Assembly: GCF_017355935.1 (NCBI RefSeq)
Contig: NZ_JAFIQT010000001.1
Location: 1-64,000, forward strand
Length of the DNA: 64,000 bases
Source of the DNA: Telluribacter humicola
GTDB taxonomy: Bacteria; Bacteroidota; Bacteroidia; Cytophagales; Spirosomataceae
Reading direction: 5' to 3'
Position 1 is the first letter of the stretch. Each line of letters starts with the position of its first letter. Position numbers and translations under genes: made by a program. Under the pieces are notes generated by a model. The model ran no database searches. It had not been told where the DNA came from and saw only the letters and a program-made list of their open reading frames with translations. Shown piece by piece: positions 62,037-64,000 of this stretch.

Positions 62037-62070
62037 GCAAAAATGTGTGCCGTTTTTTGGAGCCACCTCA
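62037..62070 (-). repeat. IS right terminal inverted repeat
   Basis: Read on the minus strand, begins TGAGGTGGCTCC and includes ACACATTTTTGC; the element ends at 62070, followed by the GTGT duplication. Confidence 0.8.
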
Positions 62071-62074
62071 GTGT
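62071..62074. repeat. target-site duplication GTGT, right copy
   Basis: Matches GTGT at 60733-60736 on the other side of the element. Confidence 0.75.
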
Positions 62075-62554
62075 ATGAATACTCACTGTTGAAATGTTAT
62101 GACATGCCAATATACTTGTGGCGAGTAGAATAAAGAGAAAGTTCGTCTGGTGGTATGCTCTTGTTGGCACAAAAGTTAGGTAGTTGTAGATTTTCCTTTC
62201 GTATATACCGTTAGATAATATTTGCTTTGAGCGAGAGACTTGATTTAGTAAGTTTGAATTATACACACATTAATATCAATCTTATGCAAAAATCCTCCTT
62301 CTTAGCCATAGCTAGGCGATCGCTTACTAATAGCGCTAAATACTACATAGTAAGCTAAGGTTACGGCCAGGGCTAGTTCTCTAATCCATTCTCTCTTCTA
62401 TTTTATTTCTAGTATTGTCTTTGTGCAAGTTGGTTTAGATATTTTATTCAACTATCCAAACTATTACGAAGGCTTAAATATGCCTAATAAGGCTAAGTAC
62501 ATTATTAACAGTCGGTTTATTTATTATCACATTAAATACTTAAATTTTATTTCC
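62075..62554. other. AT-rich interval between IS and XRE gene
   Basis: About 480 bp without a convincing gene; open frames extend through chance AT-rich sequence. The promoter of the downstream regulator presumably lies here, but I see no exact consensus match. Confidence 0.5.
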
Positions 62555-62758
62555 ATGGTTATTATGACAAACTACGAAATAATAAAGTCTCATCGTTTAA
62601 AAGCGGGGATAAGTCTTGGGCAGTTAGCAAAGGCTACGGAATTAGATAAAGGGGGACTTTCCAAGATTGAAAATGGAAAATCGAATCCAACAGTAAAGAC
62701 ACTCGCTAAGGTTTGTAAAGTGCTGAACCTAAAGGTTGAGATCGTTGAGGACAAATAA
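62555..62758 (+). CDS. small XRE/Cro-type helix-turn-helix protein
   Basis: 67 aa from the ATG at 62555 (another ATG at 62564 gives 64 aa). Almost the whole protein is one HTH_XRE domain: IIKSHRLKAGISLGQLAKAT, then ELDKGGLSKIENGKSNPTVK and TLAKVCKVLNLKVEIVE. The size and the C-terminal strand resemble antitoxins of HigA/HipB type, but no toxin gene is adjacent on either side. The open frame extends upstream to 62423 through AT-rich sequence without similarity. The base composition is much lower in GC than the core genes, suggesting acquired DNA. Confidence 0.75.
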   Translation: MVIMTNYEIIKSHRLKAGISLGQLAKATELDKGGLSKIENGKSNPTVKTLAKVCKVLNLKVEIVEDK

Positions 62759-62974
62759 GGTGTAGGGGTTCAGCTAGTGTCGATGCAATGTGGCGGCTAT
62801 GAGTACTTTGATAAAGTTCAGTAGCCTAAGTATGAAGTAGTGTCATATCGCTGCTGTTTTTAAATAAAATAGCATATGCTTCTATTGGCTAAGAGGGACG
62901 TCGGAGTAAAAGCCTGTTTGCCTCTCCTAGTAGAGCGAAAACATAGACTACTGCTCCTTAAAATGGTATAAGAC

Positions 62975-63006
62975 AAAAGAATCAGCGGCCAGTAACCGCT
63001 GATTCT
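62975..63006 (-). terminator. minus-strand terminator behind a gene remnant
   Basis: Minus strand AGAATCAGCGG / CCGCTGATTCT with a 7-nt loop, followed by TTTTGTCT. It lies 24 bp past the stop at 63030. Confidence 0.65.
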
Positions 63007-63029
63007 CCAACACTATACACACTATATTG

Positions 63030-63170
63030 TCAATAAAAAGTATAGGCAAATTGTATGCCAGGATCTGTTGTTTTTTCTTTGGAAGGGAAAGAATACTGTA
63101 AATATAGTATTGACTCAACATACCAGAAGCTTATGAATTTGTTTGAAGCCTTCTGGATTACTATCCACAC
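63030..63170 (-). pseudogene. possible 3' remnant of an outer-membrane beta-barrel gene
   Basis: The minus-strand frame from 63170 has 46 codons, ending in FISFWYVESILYLQY ... DPGIQFAYTFY and a stop: alternating aromatic/polar strands and a terminal aromatic residue, as at the C-terminus of outer-membrane barrel proteins. A stop codon lies just upstream in frame, so the 5' part is gone, yet a matching terminator follows. The opposite strand is also open, so this is a tentative reading. Confidence 0.3.
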
Positions 63171-63268
63171 TTGTTAAAAGTACTTTTCTTTTTAAGAACG
63201 TAGTGTTTGCAGAAGCTAGATTAAGATAGAAAGGATACCATCAATCTTAAAATTGCCAATACTTTTTA

Positions 63269-63302
63269 AAGAGCCCTCATACAGTAAGGGCTCTTGCTTT
63301 TT
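63269..63302 (+). terminator. plus-strand hairpin with T-tract
   Basis: AAGAGCCCT / AGGGCTCTT with a 9-nt loop, then GCTTTTTGG. No clear gene in front of it on the plus strand, apart from the short frame at 63055-63177. Confidence 0.6.
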
Positions 63303-63488
63303 GGTATACCTATAATTGAGTACGGAGCGGAAGGTCTGAACAGGTTTAGTAAGAATAATGCTAGAAAAAAGGTAAAAGATAAGCAGATTGCTCTTTACCC
63401 TAATACGCTTGAAGGGAGTACTACACTTCTTAGTAGTGTGTTACCCTGAGCAGTAGAGATTTAATTACCTTACTACCTTACCTGAATC

Positions 63489-64000
63489 ATGAAAAGAAAC
63501 CATTGGCTGGCGGGCAGCCTGGTAGCGGCAGCTTTCCTGGCTGTGACCTGTACCCGTACTGTTACTACGTCCCAGCAGAGCCAGTCAACTGCCCAGGTAC
63601 CGGAAGAATCAGGCTTTGCTTCGCCCCGAGTCGTAGACCAGAATCCTTCCCCCGCACCGCTGACGCCGGAGCAGAGTCTAAAGTCCTTCCGTGTTCCCAA
63701 AGGGTACCACCTGGAACTGGTAGCTAGCGAGCCCATGGTGACCGAGCCGGTGGCCATCGCCTGGGATGGAAATGCCCGCATGTACGTGTGCCAGATGGAA
63801 ACATACATGCAGGATGTGGAAGGTACCGATGAGCATACAAACCGCAGCCGCATCATGCTACTGGAAGATACCGATAACGACGGCAAGATGGACAAAAGCT
63901 CGGTGTTTATTGACAAGCTGATGCTGCCCCGCATGATCCTGACGGTAGGTAATGAGCTGCTGGTTAATGAAACCGATACCTATGACATGTACGCCTATAA
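63489..64000 (+). CDS. PVC-type dehydrogenase-like lipoprotein, 5' part (cut by window edge)
   Basis: The frame from the ATG at 63489 is open to the last base: 170 codons so far. Signal with lipobox AVTC (Cys21) after MKRNHWLAGSLVAAAFL. A Thr/Ser/Gln/Pro-rich linker follows, then the start of the propeller domain seen in the gene at 53503: FRVPKGYHLELVASEPMVTE, PVAIAWDGNARMYVCQMETYM, LLEDTDNDGKMDKSSVFIDKL. The two genes belong to the same broad family but this one is lipid-anchored. Whether it also has HEAT and heme domains lies beyond the window. Confidence 0.88.
   Translation, partial: MKRNHWLAGSLVAAAFLAVTCTRTVTTSQQSQSTAQVPEESGFASPRVVDQNPSPAPLTPEQSLKSFRVPKGYHLELVASEPMVTEPVAIAWDGNARMYVCQMETYMQDVEGTDEHTNRSRIMLLEDTDNDGKMDKSSVFIDKLMLPRMILTVGNELLVNETDTYDMYAY

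Larger units (their letters stand above)
60737..62070 (-). mobile_element. IS3-family insertion sequence, 1334 bp
   Basis: Complete element: imperfect terminal inverted repeats starting TGATGTGGATCC (left) and TGAGGTGGCTCC (right, minus strand), both continuing to an ACAC(A)TTTTGC block; GTGT target duplication; two reading frames orfA and orfB on the minus strand joined by a -1 slippery site A6G (61729-61723). The orfB catalytic domain is a DDE integrase. Length and layout fit the IS3 family (IS150/IS3-like groups). Both genes carry a GC-rich insertion of 15-16 bp, which probably makes this copy defective. Confidence 0.92.
62759..63488. other. AT-rich interval with two hairpins and a gene remnant
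   Basis: About 730 bp without an intact gene. It contains a minus-strand terminator (62975-63006), a possible 3' remnant of an outer-membrane protein gene (63030-63170) just before it, and a plus-strand terminator (63269-63301). On the plus strand a 40-codon frame (63055-63177) exists but has no recognisable feature. Confidence 0.5.

Noticed and set aside
62027-62266. 79-codon minus-strand frame at the right IS end
   Set aside because: It crosses the IS terminal repeat and target duplication, so it is a chance fusion.
62555-62758. Complete toxin-antitoxin pair around the XRE gene
   Set aside because: No toxin-like frame lies on either side; the only nearby frames are AT-rich chance openings.

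Overview
The window comes from a Bacteroidota chromosome, most likely Cytophagales (a Spirosomataceae-like lineage is my best guess; the species is not identified). Supporting evidence: gliding and type IX secretion genes (gldJ, gldH, porT), promoters of the Bacteroidota form TTG-N19/22-TAnnTTTG, almost no Shine-Dalgarno sequences, a TonB-dependent receptor behind a TPP riboswitch, and many short lipoproteins. Most of the window is moderately GC-rich and densely coding. The last 4 kb (about 59.5-63.5 kb) is clearly AT-rich and gene-poor.

Layout. 1-0.9 kb: 5' end of a 16S rRNA gene on the minus strand with two near-identical promoters. 0.9-7.1 kb: AhpD-like protein, comF, gldJ, mfd. 7.3-13.5 kb: PnuC-type transporter, orphan barstar-like protein, a three-gene set resembling quinone/aromatic detoxification (dioxygenase, carboxylesterase, small isomerase-like protein), then a TPP riboswitch and its outer-membrane receptor. 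13.5-19 kb: small housekeeping genes, hemE, a gmhB-like phosphatase, a tiny lipoprotein and arginine decarboxylase. 19.1-25.9 kb: TetR regulator, TolC, membrane-fusion protein and RND pump in one operon. 26-30.2 kb: small genes, then nuoK-nuoJ-nuoI, with nuoI carrying a very long repetitive tail. 30.3-36.1 kb: methylglyoxal synthase and a compact polysaccharide module (glycosyltransferase, heparinase-like protein, fused dehydrogenase/oxidoreductase). 36.8-37.3 kb: two tandem tRNA-Val units. 37.4-47 kb: porT-ubiE, OmpA-family porin, haloperoxidase/PAP2-like lipoprotein, PurF-like enzyme, TraB-like protein, an isolated nuoN. 47-59.5 kb: response regulator, AI-2E-type exporter, gldH, a sugar isomerase-like gene, a large heme-binding dehydrogenase, and an Fe-S membrane oxidoreductase pair with an apparently frameshifted small gene between them. 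59.7 kb: tRNA-Phe. 60.7-62.1 kb: an IS3-family element with both ends and a 4-bp target duplication. 63.5 kb to the end: start of a second large dehydrogenase-like lipoprotein gene, cut by the window edge.

Points that stand out: (1) the IS3-family element carries two near-identical GC-rich insertions of 15-16 bp; one shifts the orfA frame and the other lengthens the catalytic D(35)E spacing to exactly 40; (2) NuoI has about 340 extra residues built from ten copies of a PAFKPTMKPK-like motif, and the complex I genes are scattered; (3) rRNA and tRNA promoters share an initially transcribed element, CA(C/G)TCCCAA; (4) a 54-bp loop-free perfect palindrome covers the 3' end of comF. All functional calls rest on motifs, lengths and context seen by eye; no database search was run.
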